Shown here in pieces: positions 41,611 through 52,115 of a stretch of 64,000 nucleotides of DNA (the first letter of the stretch is position 1; every line of letters starts with the position of its first letter). Position numbers and translations under genes: made by a program. Source of the DNA: Ursus arctos. Taxonomy: Eukaryota; Chordata; Mammalia; Carnivora; Ursidae. Below the pieces are notes generated by a model, which was not told the origin of the DNA, made no database searches, and saw nothing but the letters and a program-made list of their open reading frames with translations. The stretch spans positions 70,188,727-70,252,726 of the forward strand of contig NW_026623100.1 of the NCBI RefSeq assembly GCF_023065955.2, in the 5' to 3' direction.

Positions 41611-42199
41611 GGTTATGAGTCCTCAGTTTCAGGCCAAGGGGATAGAGGCAACAACGTGGCCTTGAAAAAGTCTGGGGCTCAGCTCCTCCTGCCCGGCCCC
41701 TGGTGGCCCCTAGGCAAAGCCAGAGCTGCAACCTGAATTGGACCCAGTTAGGTGCCCACTTAGGGGGCTGCAGGGGCTGGTGTGCACGCAGCCTTCAGGA
41801 GCCTACCGGTCTGGTTTTATAGGATGGGGCAGGAAACTAAATGCTGGTTAGGCCTTTGCCTTGGCCATCCTGGGAGAGCTAGGAGGGGCCTCGGCCGTCC
41901 TGGAGCTCTCTTCCTCTCTGGGGACCTTCAGAGGCTCACAGGGGTGCACTGTTCTTTAATAACAGGTCTTTCCACAGCATCCTGACACCTCTCAGCTTCC
42001 TGCCAGCCCCCACCAGGAAAGTCTCCAGAGCCCATGCCAGGAAGCCCCACAAGGCAGGAGGCATGGGCCTGGTGGGCCACCCAGACGCCCAAGAGCAGAG
42101 GGTGTTCGAGCCAACCTGAGGTCAATGCCATGGAGTCTTGGGTAACAAGAGGTGGGGTTGGGGGCAGCAGGGAAGAGGCAGTCCCCCACCAAGGGCCAG
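41611..42199. other. Anonymous sequence
   Basis: No gene or repeat recognised. Confidence 0.4.
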
Positions 42200-42420
42200 G
42201 GTGTGGTGGTTAAGCACCCGGGTTCTAGCCGACACTTCTGGACGGCGTGGCTAGGGCAAATTCTAAAGCCTTTCATGCTTCTGCTTCCACATGTGTGCAG
42301 TGGGGCTGAGGATGGTAAGACCTACTTCACAGGACTGTTAAGAGGATTAAGTGGATTAATCCCTTACAACAGCCTCTGAGATGCCATAAGTGCCCAGCAG
42401 GTAGGACTTCCCGTTATCAC
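42200..42420 (+). mobile_element. MIR SINE
   Basis: 'gtgtggtggttaagcacccgggttctagccgacac' is the tRNA-like head with a preserved A-box region. 'gtgtgcagtggggctgaggatggtaagacctacttcacaggactgttaagaggattaagtggattaatccc', 'gtgcccagcaggtagg' complete it. Confidence 0.85.
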
Positions 42421-42439
42421 GGGACAGCCTGAGGGCTGG

Positions 42440-42625
42440 GCCAGGTCCCCGGCCTGTGTGACCCGCACGCTTGTCCAGCCCTTGGTCAGTGTTCTTAGCT
42501 AGAAAAGGGGGCTGATGAAGCGCCTGTGGAGTAATTGTGGGGCTGAAGCGAGCTAGTTCCTGTGAAGTACTTGGAACTCTGCTTGCTATGCAGTCAGTGC
42601 CTAAGCATGTGAACTATTTTATCAC
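42440..42625 (+). mobile_element. MIR SINE, second in tandem
   Basis: 'tggtcagtgttcttagctagaaaagggggctgatgaagc', 'ggagtaattgtggggctgaagcgagctagttcctgtgaagtacttggaactctgc', 'gcagtcagtgcctaagc' are the MIR middle and 3' part, in the same direction as the copy before it. Confidence 0.65.
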
Positions 42626-43539
42626 GGATAATAGGGACTGAAAGTTATAGGAAATTAAGTCAGGATGCACACTGGCCTGGGCTTGGTTTGCGGGGCTACA
42701 TGAAGCACTTCCAGCAGCCTCCCCTGGTTGAGGGGGGGCCGTGCAGAGCACCCCCACAGGCCTGGAGCCTTTGTCCTCACAAGGCGCAGATCCCAGGATG
42801 CTCTTCTTACTGAGGGTGAGTTCACTGGCCATCTGCCAGCTCCTCGGGGAGTGGGGAGGTCTCCCCCTTTAAAAGACGCCACACCAGAATCCCAGGGGCC
42901 TCAACATGGACCCCAAAGCCCCTTCGCCATGTTCCCCAGGGGTGCTCAGGGGTACGAGCAGGATTCTTGGTTTTGCAACATCTCAGAGTTCCCAGAGAGG
43001 ATCCTGATAAGCCCCAGATCAATCAGTTCTCAACCTTCCAACGTGTCTACGCAGATCCCGTTCTTCTACAAGATTCCATAAGGATCAGAAGTCGGGTTTA
43101 GGGCCGTGTCGCCAGAGGCTCATGTGTCTCCGTTCTTTTTCTGTAAAGTTTTGAAGTAATGACCACGCACACACTCGACTTCAAGAACTCTGATTTTCTC
43201 TGTGCCCCGGTGGGTGTGCAGCCTGGCAGAGAGCCTCCTCTCCTTGAATGGTGTCTTTAAGGATTTGACATTCAGCAGAAGTTTTTCTGAGCACATTCAT
43301 TAGTAATTTTTCAAAGCAACCCCACGAAATGGGCCAGGGGCTTGCTTCTTCTCTTTTAGTAGAAGGAAGGCTGGAGAAACCCACGGGATTCTGACATGGT
43401 TTCAATGCACAGAGAGATCTGTGAATACAGGCGTGGACATATCAGTCAAGCTGTACTTCTCCCCCGTCATGGTGGGGGGAGGGCGGGAAGGTGTTATTAA
43501 AACAAGTGCTTTTTTGAAAACTTTGTGCCAGAACTTTGT
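42626..43539. other. Anonymous sequence
   Basis: No gene or repeat recognised. Confidence 0.4.
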
Positions 43540-43765
43540 GGGTTGAGAGCCTGTTCGATCACTTTGTAAACATAGCTCATGCGATTCTCAAGGGAACTGT
43601 CGAAGGTATATAGGATTACTGATTTTTAACCAAATGAGAAAAACAAGCCTCAGAAAGGTTAAATGACTGCCCCGAGGTCACATAGCAAGCAGGTGACAAA
43701 GTTGGGCTTTTCTGGCTCTGAAGACCAGGCCTTATCCATTGCATGGTCCTGCTTTATCATGAAAT
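43540..43765 (-). mobile_element. MIR SINE, antisense
   Basis: 'actttgtaaacatagctcatgcgattctcaagggaactgtcg', 'aaatgagaaaaacaagcctcagaaaggttaaatgactgccccgaggtcacatagcaagcaggtgacaaagttgggc', 'ctctgaagaccaggccttatccattgc'. Well preserved and nearly full length. Confidence 0.9.
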
Positions 43766-45382
43766 GGAATCCGTATAGAACCCCTATGCTTCATTTGAAA
43801 AAATAACATGACCGTCCCGGCTGTGGGCTTGAGAGAGCGCCAAGTCCTCCGTAACAAGGGTCAGCCCCTAACAGTCTCCCACAATATTCCCCGGGGAGAG
43901 AGAATGCAGGCTGAGACCAGGCCGATAGGGATCCACACTCCCCTTCTGCCCCTTACTGACTACATCCTCTCGAGGGGCTCCCGGGGGCCTCTCCCCGGCC
44001 CGCTTCCCTGGCCGAGTATTTGGACAGTTATCTGGACCTTGTGTTCGGATCTGCTGGGTGACGCAGTGCCCAGGTGGGCCCTGCAGAGACTCCTGACTCT
44101 GGCCCCCACCACACTTCCTCTGAGACGAGGAGGATGCCCATCACCTGTGGTTACCAGGGCCGGGTGGACCGGAACTGAGATACTAACCAGGGAGTAGGGT
44201 TACTGAGGACAGCCGAGTCCGACAGGTCGACACCTTCATTATGAGACTACCATCCTGAAGGACAGCGCGCACGTGAACAGGGGCCCGGTGGGCACGTCTG
44301 CCGAGCCCTCTCTCCTGCCGCATCCTCAGCCCCGGCCCCCACCCTGGGGAAGGAGGGGTCCCCCTGGCACGCTGGCCTCGTCCGAGGTCACACAGAGAGG
44401 CTGCAGGGCAGCGGGGAAACAAAGCCCCCCCCTGCCCGAAGGTCCCCTGAGCCCGTCTTCTATAGGGAGAACGTGGGTTTTGTCCTGTGGAAAGTCCCCA
44501 AGTGGATGAGCTAACAATTGACTCCAGCTGCACTTCTCTGCTCACTCTGGCCGTGTTTCCCATATTTCCGTTCCTGTGATCCATCCCTTGCCTCTTCCAG
44601 ATCAGAGAGTGACCTCAGGGGCCTCCTCGGGATGTGATTGCGTCCCCACCCCCACCCCCCCACCCCTGATCCGGGGCTGCTCCTTCCTGGGGAGGAGTCC
44701 CCAACTGCCATTGTCAGCCTCCTGAGCCCTCCCGGCTTCTGGGCTTCTGCGGGCTTTCCTGTCCCACCAGAGCCTCCCTGGGGCTCATTTAATCTGAAGA
44801 CAATGGTCTCAGATAAAGAACTACTGGCCTCCTCCCTCTGAGGCTAAAATTACCAGAAACTGAACAGGGTGTTGCTGACCTCAACCTGCCCCCAGCCCTT
44901 CTCCTGCCCTGGCCCATCTAGAACATCCTTCTGAGAGCCTATGACAGCCCCTCATTCAGGCCCACGTGCCTGCCCAGAATGAGGCCGTTTCCTTCTAGAA
45001 GAGCTACCTGCGGCTTCTGGCTCCGCACCATGTGCACACAGGGCGTGGATCCCCAGTAACTAGTGTGTCTCTGGGGAGGCGTGGAAGCTTGGACTCCTCC
45101 ACTGTGGCCACCACTGCCTTTGCCAGGGCCCCTGCCACCATGAGCCTCCACTCGGGCGACACAGAGCCAGTCTCCATGCCTCCCGCCCATCCTGACTGCT
45201 GGCCCGTAACTCCATACCCGCTTCCTCCTCACTCATAGAAGTTTCTCAATTTCTTGCATTCTTGCTGTTGAATAGACCCCGGTTGCTGTATTATTCCACT
45301 GCATCCAGAATGCTCTTGAGGAAGGAATGTCATAGACCCTTTGCCCCTCCAGGAGATGTGCTTGGGGTTAGGTCCGCAACAG
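43766..45382. other. Long anonymous stretch with a C-rich patch
   Basis: About 1.6 kb without a recognised repeat or gene. A C-rich patch (44643-44667) contains several C runs. Frames up to 133 codons are unsupported. Confidence 0.45.
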
Positions 45383-45427
45383 TGTGGGTTGAGAGCCTAG
45401 TGAGTGTGTGGGTTGGGAGCCTAGAAG
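45383..45427 (+). repeat. Two-copy 22-bp tandem repeat
   Basis: TGTGGGTTGAGAGCCTAGTG at 45383 is followed by TGTGGGTTGGGAGCCTAGAA at 45407, with a short GAGTG linker. Differences are few. Confidence 0.8.
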
Positions 45428-45524
45428 TGCCCCTGTGTCTGTGTGTCCTGCAGCAGGTGGTCCAGAACACCTAGCACCGATACCGGGCAGGACCAGGGAC
45501 CACATCTTGCAAGGCGCAAAACCC

Positions 45525-45660
45525 CTCAGCCACACCATCCCTCAGATGCTTCCCAAGGCTCCCAGGAGGCAGGCAGGGCAGGAATTATGGCCAATTTATA
45601 AAAGGGGTGACCTGGGGCCCAGCTAGGGAGGTGGCCGGCTCCACTTACACGGATCCAGAA
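45525..45660 (-). mobile_element. MIR fragment, antisense (weak)
   Basis: 'ggcaggaattatggccaatttataaaaggggtgacctggggcccagctagggaggtggccgg' resembles the reverse MIR core. Confidence 0.5.
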
Positions 45661-45884
45661 CTAACTCCCAGGCCCCTGACCTCCAGCTGAGGGCCCTTGG
45701 CCTCGGCTGGCTCGGCTCACAGAGGTCGGCCTAGGATGGGAGCAGAGTGAAGCACACAGAAAGCAAGACAACACCCCCCCCCACCCTTCCCTGGAGAGTT
45801 CTCCCTGCTTGGGGCCTGCCTTTTCCTTCTGTCCCGCAGTGACCCCTCCTGGTATGTATTCCCCCTCAGCTGAGTAGTGGGGAG

Positions 45885-45965
45885 ATTTCACTCTGTGGCG
45901 TCAGGCAGGACTGGGTTGGAACCCAGGCTTGTCAGGGATGGTCACAGTTTACACCTCTTGTCCTG
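45885..45965 (+). mobile_element. MIR fragment, sense (weak)
   Basis: 'cgtcaggcaggactgggttggaacccaggcttgtcagggatggtc' resembles the MIR 5' region with the B-box. Confidence 0.45.
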
Positions 45966-46794
45966 GTATAAAAATACCGCAGAGCTCCTTTTTCCTCGGA
46001 AAATGCCCCGGGTAGGACCATACACTGCGTTTCACCCTACTAAGGCCGAAGGAACAGCATCCGGGCAGCTGGTGGGCAACGTGGTTCGAGACCCATCTAA
46101 TTCTGTGATTAGAGAGGACAGAGAAGAAAGGGTCCCCTTGAAAGCCCTGCTGCAAGGGCCTGGCCGCATCTGCGTGGAGATTCTGCAGCCCCCGGCAGAA
46201 GCCCCGGCTGTGTCCAGAGGTGCTGGGCAAGATAAACACACCGGGAAGGAAAAGCAAACTGGACCTGCTGAGCCAGGACCAGCCTCTGGAGACAGAAGAC
46301 ACCCGGGAGCAGGGCCACCACCTCGCAAACCTCCAGAGGGTCCCGTTCGCATCACGGTCTCAGCAGATGGTGCCCCTGGAACTGTCCGACACCCAGCCTG
46401 CCCGGCTGTACAGAGCAGTCCGCCTAAAGCGCGCACCGACAAGCAGGATTTGGAGAGCTGAGGCTAGATGGGGTTCAAGGGCAAGAATAAGTGCGGAGCA
46501 GAGAAGCTACACACTCAGGAGCAGAATACACCTTCAAGAAGGAGAGGAATGGCTCTCAATCCGGGGAAGGTCCCTGAAATCCATTTACTCAGGTCATGTC
46601 AGCAAGCATTGAGCAATTACTGTAACGGAACCGGACGAGAGTCCTTCCCCCCGATGTACAGGAAGGCAACAACCTACACCAAGCTTTTGCGGTGAAGAAA
46701 GCGAGGCTGTTTCCTGGTGTGGGGCCACCCAGGAGAACAGGGAGCTAACGCGCCTAGGTTCCCAGCTCCCCGATGGCTTACAAGCGGGGGTTGT
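45966..46794. other. Anonymous sequence with a 194-codon open frame
   Basis: A plus-strand frame is open from 45877 to 46461. It begins without ATG; the first in-frame ATG is about 43 codons later, at 46003. The peptide is Pro/Gly/Arg-rich with no known domain. It starts inside a MIR trace, and a second 130-codon frame (46220-46612) overlaps it. I do not call a gene. Confidence 0.4.
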
Positions 46795-46867
46795 TATTTT
46801 TTTAATTTAAATTCAATTAATTAACATTTAATATATTATTAGTTTCAGAGGTAGAGGTGGGTGATTC

Positions 46868-46890
46868 ATCAGTCTTTTTTCCCCAACATT

Positions 46891-46938
<48 letters not shown>

Positions 46939-47107
46939 GAGAGAGCACAAGCGGGGCAGCGGCAGAGGGAGAGGGAGAAGCAGACTCCCTGCTGAGCAGG
47001 GAACCCGATATGATATGGGGTTCGAACCCAGGACCCTGAGATCGTGGCCTGAGCCAAAGGCAGATGCTTGATCAACTGAGCCACCCAGGCACCCCCCATC
47101 ATTCTTA
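46868..47107 (-). mobile_element. Carnivore SINEC nested in the L1, antisense
   Basis: Body about 46878-47097: T-rich start, (ATTT) expanded to about twelve units, 'aagagagagcacaagcggggcagcggcagagggagagggagaagc', 'ggggttcgaacccaggaccctgagatcgtggcctgagcc', 'tgagccacccaggcacccccc'. Short duplications ATCAGTCTT (46869) and ATCATTCTT (47099) flank it. It is younger than the L1 it entered. Confidence 0.93.
46888..46937 (+). repeat. (ATTT)n microsatellite
   Basis: About twelve ATTT units, derived from the reversed AAAT tail of the SINEC; likely length-variable. Confidence 0.95.
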
Positions 47108-48559
47108 TATAATACCCAGTGCTCATTACAGCACGTGTGCTCCTTAATGCCCAGTTACCCCATCCCTCCACCCCCTCCCCTCCAGCAACCCTCTGTTTGT
47201 TTCCTATGATTAAGGAATCCTTATGGTTTGTCTCCCTCTCTAATTTCATCTTGTTTTATTTTTTCCTCTCTTCCCCTATGATCCTCTGTTTTGTTTCTTA
47301 AATTCCACATGAGTGAGATCATATGATGTTTGCCTTTCTCTGATTGACTTATTTCACTTAACATTATACCCTCTAGTTCTATTCATGTCATTGCAAATGG
47401 CAAGTTTTCTTTTTTGATGGCTGAATAGTATTCCATTGTATATATACCACATCTTCTTTACCCATTCATCTGTCGATGGACATCTGGGCTCTTTCCATAG
47501 TTTGGCTATTGTGGACACTGCTGCTATAAACATTGGGGTGCATGTGCCCCTTCGGATCACTACATCTGTATGTTTGGGTAAATACCCTAGTGGTGCAATT
47601 GCTGGGTCATAGGGTAGCTCTATTTTCAACTTTCTGAGTAACCTCCATACTGTTTTCCAGAGTAGCTGCCCCAGCTTGCATTCCCACCAGCAGTGTAGGA
47701 AGGTTCCCCTTTCTCCACATCCTTGCCAACATCTGTCTTTTCCTGACTATTAATTTTAGCCATTCTGACTGGTGTGAGGTGGTATCTCATTGGAGTTTTG
47801 ATTTGTATTTCCCTGATGCCGAGTGATGTTTAACATCTCTTCAGGTGTCTGTTGGCCATCTGTATGTCTTCTTTGGAGAAATGTCTGTTCATGTCTTCTG
47901 CCCATTTCTTGATTGGATTATTTGTTCTTTGGGTGTTGAGTTTGGTAAGTTCTTCATAGATTTTGGATACTAGCCTTTTATCTGATATGTCATTTGCAAA
48001 TATCTTCTCCCATTCTGTCAGTTATCTTTCGGTTTTGTAGACTTTTCCTTGCTGTGCAAAAGCTTTTTATCTTGATGAAGTCCCAATAGTCCATTTTTGC
48101 CTTGTTTCCCTTGCCTTTGGAGACGTGTCTAGCAAGAAGTTGCTGCGGCCGAGGTCACAGAGTTTGCTGTCTGTGTTCTCCTCTAGGACTTTGATGGATT
48201 CCTGTCTCGCATTTAGGTCTTTCATCAAGCTGCAAACTATTGGTGTGATTTTTTTCTTGCAAACATGGCGCATCGCATGTGTCCTCTCAGGCAGAACAGC
48301 ATCCCACAGACTTTGCAGGTGGCAACTTTGTTACTTCCTGAGTTTTACAGGTTTCTTCGACAGTAACTAAGGGCTGTGCGACTCAGGAGCCATCTGCCTA
48401 AATTGTGGGGGCCGTGGGGGCCTGCATCCCCGGGTTCCTTGCTGGGTGCTGACCCAGGCAATGACCGAGGGCGTCATGCAGGGCAGAGTGGGCTCAAGAA
48501 TTTGCAAGGTGAGATGAGAGTAGAGGAGGAGCCCTGGGGAAGGCGTGTCCAGGCAGCTC

Positions 48560-48840
48560 GTTCCGGCTTCATGGACAGAGAGTATGCTGGGGCCAGCCGA
48601 GTGCTCGGAGGTGCAGACACACAGCCTGGCATCTTAGGTACAGAGCCAGGCCTCTCAGGGCGGGGTCAGCACCTGGGATCCCCAGGGGCCAGGAATCTGG
48701 CAGTGGCCCAGGGCCAGATGCTGAAGTGCCCGGCATTCCAGGCTCAGGAGTTTGGACTTGATTCTGAAGGCCCAGGCTGTTCCTGAGCAAAGGAAGTTAC
48801 TCAGTCAGATTCCTTAATAACCTGAGGACACCAGTCCCCG
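48560..48840 (-). mobile_element. L2 fragment, antisense
   Basis: The right half is clear: 'gtgcccggcattccaggctcaggagtttggacttgattctgaaggcccaggctgttcctgagcaaaggaagttactcagtcagattcc' equals the antisense L2 'ggagtttggactttatcctgagggc...' region. The left half is weaker. Confidence 0.75.
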
Positions 48841-49206
48841 CCTACATGGTCTGTCCCCACCCCCCAGATGGCCAGCCAGTGACCCTTCCCCTGCACCTCA
48901 GTCAGTGAGAGTGGGGCTTACACCTGAAACAGCAGCACAAAAGCAGGGTAGCTGCCAGGAGAAGAGAACCCTTGGCCGGGGCTGGGCCCACTCCGTATCT
49001 GGGAATCACTCTGTCCCTGCAGAGAGCCGCTTCCCAAGTAAAATGGCTCAAGGCCGCTGGGATATGCTGCATAGGACTGGGGTCAAACAGGTGCAGCTTG
49101 TCTGGGAGGATCAAAGAGTCCTTATGAACATTTCCACCACCGTTTGCTCCAGCAAGAAGATTTTCTATGACCATTTTATAGCAATAAAATGTAATTCCAT
49201 ACATTG
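48841..49206. other. Anonymous sequence
   Basis: No gene or repeat recognised. Confidence 0.4.
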
Positions 49207-49662
49207 CACGGTATGTGAAAGTCCTAGGGCCGCTGTAACAAACCACAGACCGAATGCCTCAAAACAGCAGAAACGTACTCTCTCAAAGTTCTAGAGGCCG
49301 GAATTCAAAATCAGGATGTTGGGAGGGCTGCACTCCCTAAAAAGTCTCTGGGGGAGGCTTCGCCCTTACCTCCTCCGGCTTCTGGTAACCCCAGGGGTTC
49401 CTCGGCTTGTGGCCACATCACTCCCAACTCGCCTCTGTCCTCACGTGGCCTTCTCTTCTCTACATCTTCTCCTCTGCTGTCTCTTCTAAGGACACTTGTC
49501 TTTGAATTAAGGGCCTACCTGAATAACCCATGACAGTCTCATCTCAAGCCATGACTTAATGACATCTCCAAGGACCCTTTTCCTATGTAAGGTCACAGTC
49601 ATGGTTCTGCGGCTTAGGATAGGGCATGTCCTCTTGGCAGCCACCATTCAACCTATTATACA
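49207..49662 (-). mobile_element. MaLR LTR (MLT1/MST-like), antisense
   Basis: Reverse order: 'agtcctagggccgctgtaacaaaccacagaccgaatgcctcaaaacagcagaaacgtactctctcaaagttctagaggccgg', 'ctctgtcctcacgtggcc', 'cttctaaggacacttgtctttgaattaagggcc', 'atgacatctccaaggacccttttcctatgtaaggtcacagtc', then 'ggataggg' and a degraded TG end. A solo LTR without internal genes. Confidence 0.85.
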
Positions 49663-49663
49663 C

Positions 49664-49872
49664 AGTCTTTGGAATCAGAGAGAGCCAGGCAGAAATCCTG
49701 TCTTAACTATTCACTGGCTAAACTGGTCTTGGGCAAGGTTGGTAATCGCCCAGAAACTCGTTTCTTTATCTCTAAAATAGGAATAATGTCTATTGGAATA
49801 ATGTCGTTATGAGAATTACATGAGGCGGTAGTTGCTTGGCACACAGTACGTAGTAAATGACATCGATGACAA
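49664..49872 (+). mobile_element. MIR SINE
   Basis: 'cagtctttggaatcagagagagccaggcagaaatcctgtcttaactattcactggctaaactggtcttgggcaaggttggtaatcgcccagaaactcgtttctttatctctaaaataggaataatgtc', 'gttatgagaattacatgaggcgg', 'ttggcacacagtacgtagtaaatgac'. Nearly full length. Confidence 0.93.
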
Positions 49873-49876
49873 TGGT

Positions 49877-49990
49877 GATTCAGGAAGTGAAGGGATCTGC
49901 CCAAGGTCACACAGCTACTAGGAGGCAGAGCCGGGACTAAAGCTCAGGTCCATCTTACACCAAAGGCCACCCTCCTGCCGCACCCTGTCC
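49877..49990 (-). mobile_element. MIR fragment, antisense
   Basis: 'gaagtgaagggatctgcccaaggtcacacagctactaggaggcagagccgggactaaagctcagg' is reverse MIR core. It lies tail-to-tail against the copy before it. Confidence 0.82.
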
Positions 49991-51179
49991 TCTTACTCCC
50001 TTCACTGTAGTTTCAACCTTACTCTGTTGGCTTGCTCCTCATTGATGTCTCATTGACATCTATCCCAGAGACCGTGGGCCCCTTGGTGGGACGGTGAACA
50101 GTATCCCAAAGTGGAGTGAATAGTCAACTGTTGGCCCCAGGGAGTGAGGTCAGGATCAGAACTTGGCCTTGAGTTATGCCACTGGGAACAGAGGAACTCA
50201 GCCTTGGCCTCACCTTGGATAAGAAGCAGCAGGTTACAGTAGCCCTGCGAGGAGTTGCTGACCATTCACCATGGGGCAGCAGTAATGGGGGGGGGCGCCT
50301 CTAGGCACATGCTGTGTCCTTGAGGCTTGCCTATCCCGGGGGCTAGGAAGAGTACCCCATTCCTCACCCTCACGGTAAGAAAACAGGCTTCCTCTGCATC
50401 TGGGGATGGAGCCTCTGTAAGGAGAGGACCCCACTAACCCCCATGAAAGAACTGGTGCCAGCAAAATAAAGGCAGGATTGATCCCTCCTTCCTGAAACCC
50501 TTTGAAACCTGATCTCCCCTCCCCCCCAAAAGACGTGTCTGACTTTGATCTTTCAAGCCACTGCCACTCAGATTTCCCCTGCGGCTGCCTCATAAGGTCC
50601 CCGCCAGCTTTCACAGGAGGGTGTTCTTATCAGCACAGTTGCTACTTACAGCCACACTGAGCTTGGTTCCAGAATCTGGGGGAGAAAGACATGGGCCTGG
50701 GCTTCTGTCTTGGGTGGCGTAAAACCAAATAGGTTCCAGGTCCTGGCGGAGCCTGGTGCTGCTAATCCCTGGGGAGGCCCTGAGGTGCTGGCTGCCCCAG
50801 GACTGCACCTGAGGGGTGGAGGCATGGACGGGACTTGCTCCTGGCCGGGTCCCAGGAATCTCATCAAGGAACAAAGTTATCAGGGAGGCAGGGAGCAGAA
50901 AGGACAGGAGCATCTCCTTCCTGGTAAAACACAGAAAGTTTCTGGCAGCAGACAGAAGGGAAGAAAACAAAGGGGATTGATTGGACATTATGGCAGGAAC
51001 GTGGGACTTGGAAGAGGAGTCAGCAGTGGCTCTTGGCCAAGTGGTGACTCACAGGGACAGACCCCTCCAACCACAGAGAGTGTTCAGAGCTGTGCTCTGT
51101 AGCGTAAGGGGGTCTCAGAGACACGGGGCTCAGGCTGAGGAAGAGGGAGCCTGTTTCCATCCGGCACTTGACAGACTCT
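49991..51179. other. Anonymous sequence
   Basis: About 1.2 kb with no recognised repeat or gene. A G9 run lies at 50287-50295. Confidence 0.45.
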
Positions 51180-51275
51180 CACCATATGTCCTGTCTGCAG
51201 TCAGCACTGTGCTGGGTCCCGGATACCGGAAACGGCACCAGCCCCAGCCTCTGGGCAGATGGAGGTCGGTTATGT
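51180..51275 (-). mobile_element. L2 3'-region fragment, antisense
   Basis: 'gtcagcactgtgctgggtcccggataccggaaacggcaccagccccagcctctgggcag' resembles antisense L2 'ccaggcactgtgctgggtgctggggatac...'. Confidence 0.55.
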
Positions 51276-51807
51276 GGGCCAAATGCGAATGTAGGTCCAT
51301 AGCTCTGGAAGTGAAAGGGTTTTCTTCTGGGGCTCTGCAGCCCCTCCAGGGAAGGCTCCAGGCTCAGGAGCACAGGAAGAGGAAGCTGGGGCAAGAAGGG
51401 CATCACTAACTCTGGGCACACCCCAGTGTCCAGAGTCATTTTTCTTCTTCATTCTCTTCCTCTTTGCTTTCTATCCTGCCAAGTCCAAACTCAACAGATT
51501 TGATGGCCCGAGAATGGGGATAGCTCCTCCCCTGGGGCCTGTACACATCTGAGATCACCCCAGGGACCCTCTTGGCCAAGACAGTGTGCTTAGCTACCAC
51601 AGTCAACAAGGGGGTTCAGGCAGGACCCCATCTCTGTGGCATCTGCTTAGATGGCCGCTCGTGCCAGGCCCTGTGAGGGACAAAGGCCGGACAGGGGCTC
51701 TTCCCCCAGGGGACTGGTAAGTCATTATTCGCCATCTGGACAGTCCTAGTCCAGATTATGATCTGAGAAGCAGGGTAAGTTGGAGAAAGGGGACCATTGT
51801 AGATGTG
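51276..51807. other. Anonymous sequence
   Basis: No gene or repeat recognised. Confidence 0.4.
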
Positions 51808-52115
51808 CTCCCGGTTGGAGGACTTAAGATTCCTTGTAAAATGTCGCTCTCAGAAGCTTACTTCCCCCTAAATCATTTCAGGGGCTCCCATGCACACCAG
51901 AATAACAGCTGGACTTCTCAGCGTAGCTTACAAGACCCTGCCATTCCACAGGCTCCCTGGGCCCCAGCAGCGCTGGGTTCACTGCTGGATCCCACGCAGA
52001 CCAAACCTGTTGGCTGCAATGCTGCTTTGCACAGAGCACTAACCTCCTTGTCTTTCTGGAAAACGTCTTTTCATCTTCAAACACAGCTCAAACCATAGCT
52101 CTTCAGTAATGTAGG
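51808..52115 (+). mobile_element. L2 fragment, sense
   Basis: 'atcatttcaggggctcccatgcacaccagaataacagctggac', 'agcttacaagaccctgccattccac', 'ctttctggaaaacgtcttttcatcttcaaacacagctcaaacc' follow sense L2. Confidence 0.72.

Larger units (their letters stand above)
46795..48265 (-). mobile_element. Carnivore L1, 5'-truncated, antisense, with a nested SINEC
   Basis: Reading the minus strand, this is the 3' end of a carnivore L1: the ORF2 C-terminal part and 3' UTR. The minus frame 48273-48067 has ARQESIKVLEENTDSKLCDL-type L1 ORF2 sequence, and 47629-47354 has [17 protein letters not shown] and WYIYNGILFSH, hallmarks of the ORF2 C-terminus. The frames are broken between these pieces, so no functional protein is made. 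The 3' UTR 'gtaatctgagc..' side (46795-46877) is separated from the rest by a SINEC (46878-47097). Divergence is modest, so it is much younger than the L1M pieces elsewhere. Confidence 0.93.

Noticed and set aside
42200..42420. tRNA-like head of the MIR and of SINEC copies as tRNA genes
   Set aside because: Only A/B-box-like remnants; no cloverleaf or anticodon arm can be assigned.
45877..46461. 194-codon plus-strand frame
   Set aside because: Begins at GTG rather than ATG, starts inside a MIR trace, and overlaps another frame; no known domain.
46888..46937. Regular short repeats as a CRISPR-like array
   Set aside because: Simple (ATTT)n microsatellite without spacers; the whole window is mammalian.
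47354..48273. L1 ORF2-like coding pieces
   Set aside because: Clear ORF2 similarity, but 5'-truncated and frame-broken; annotated as a dead mobile element and not as a gene.
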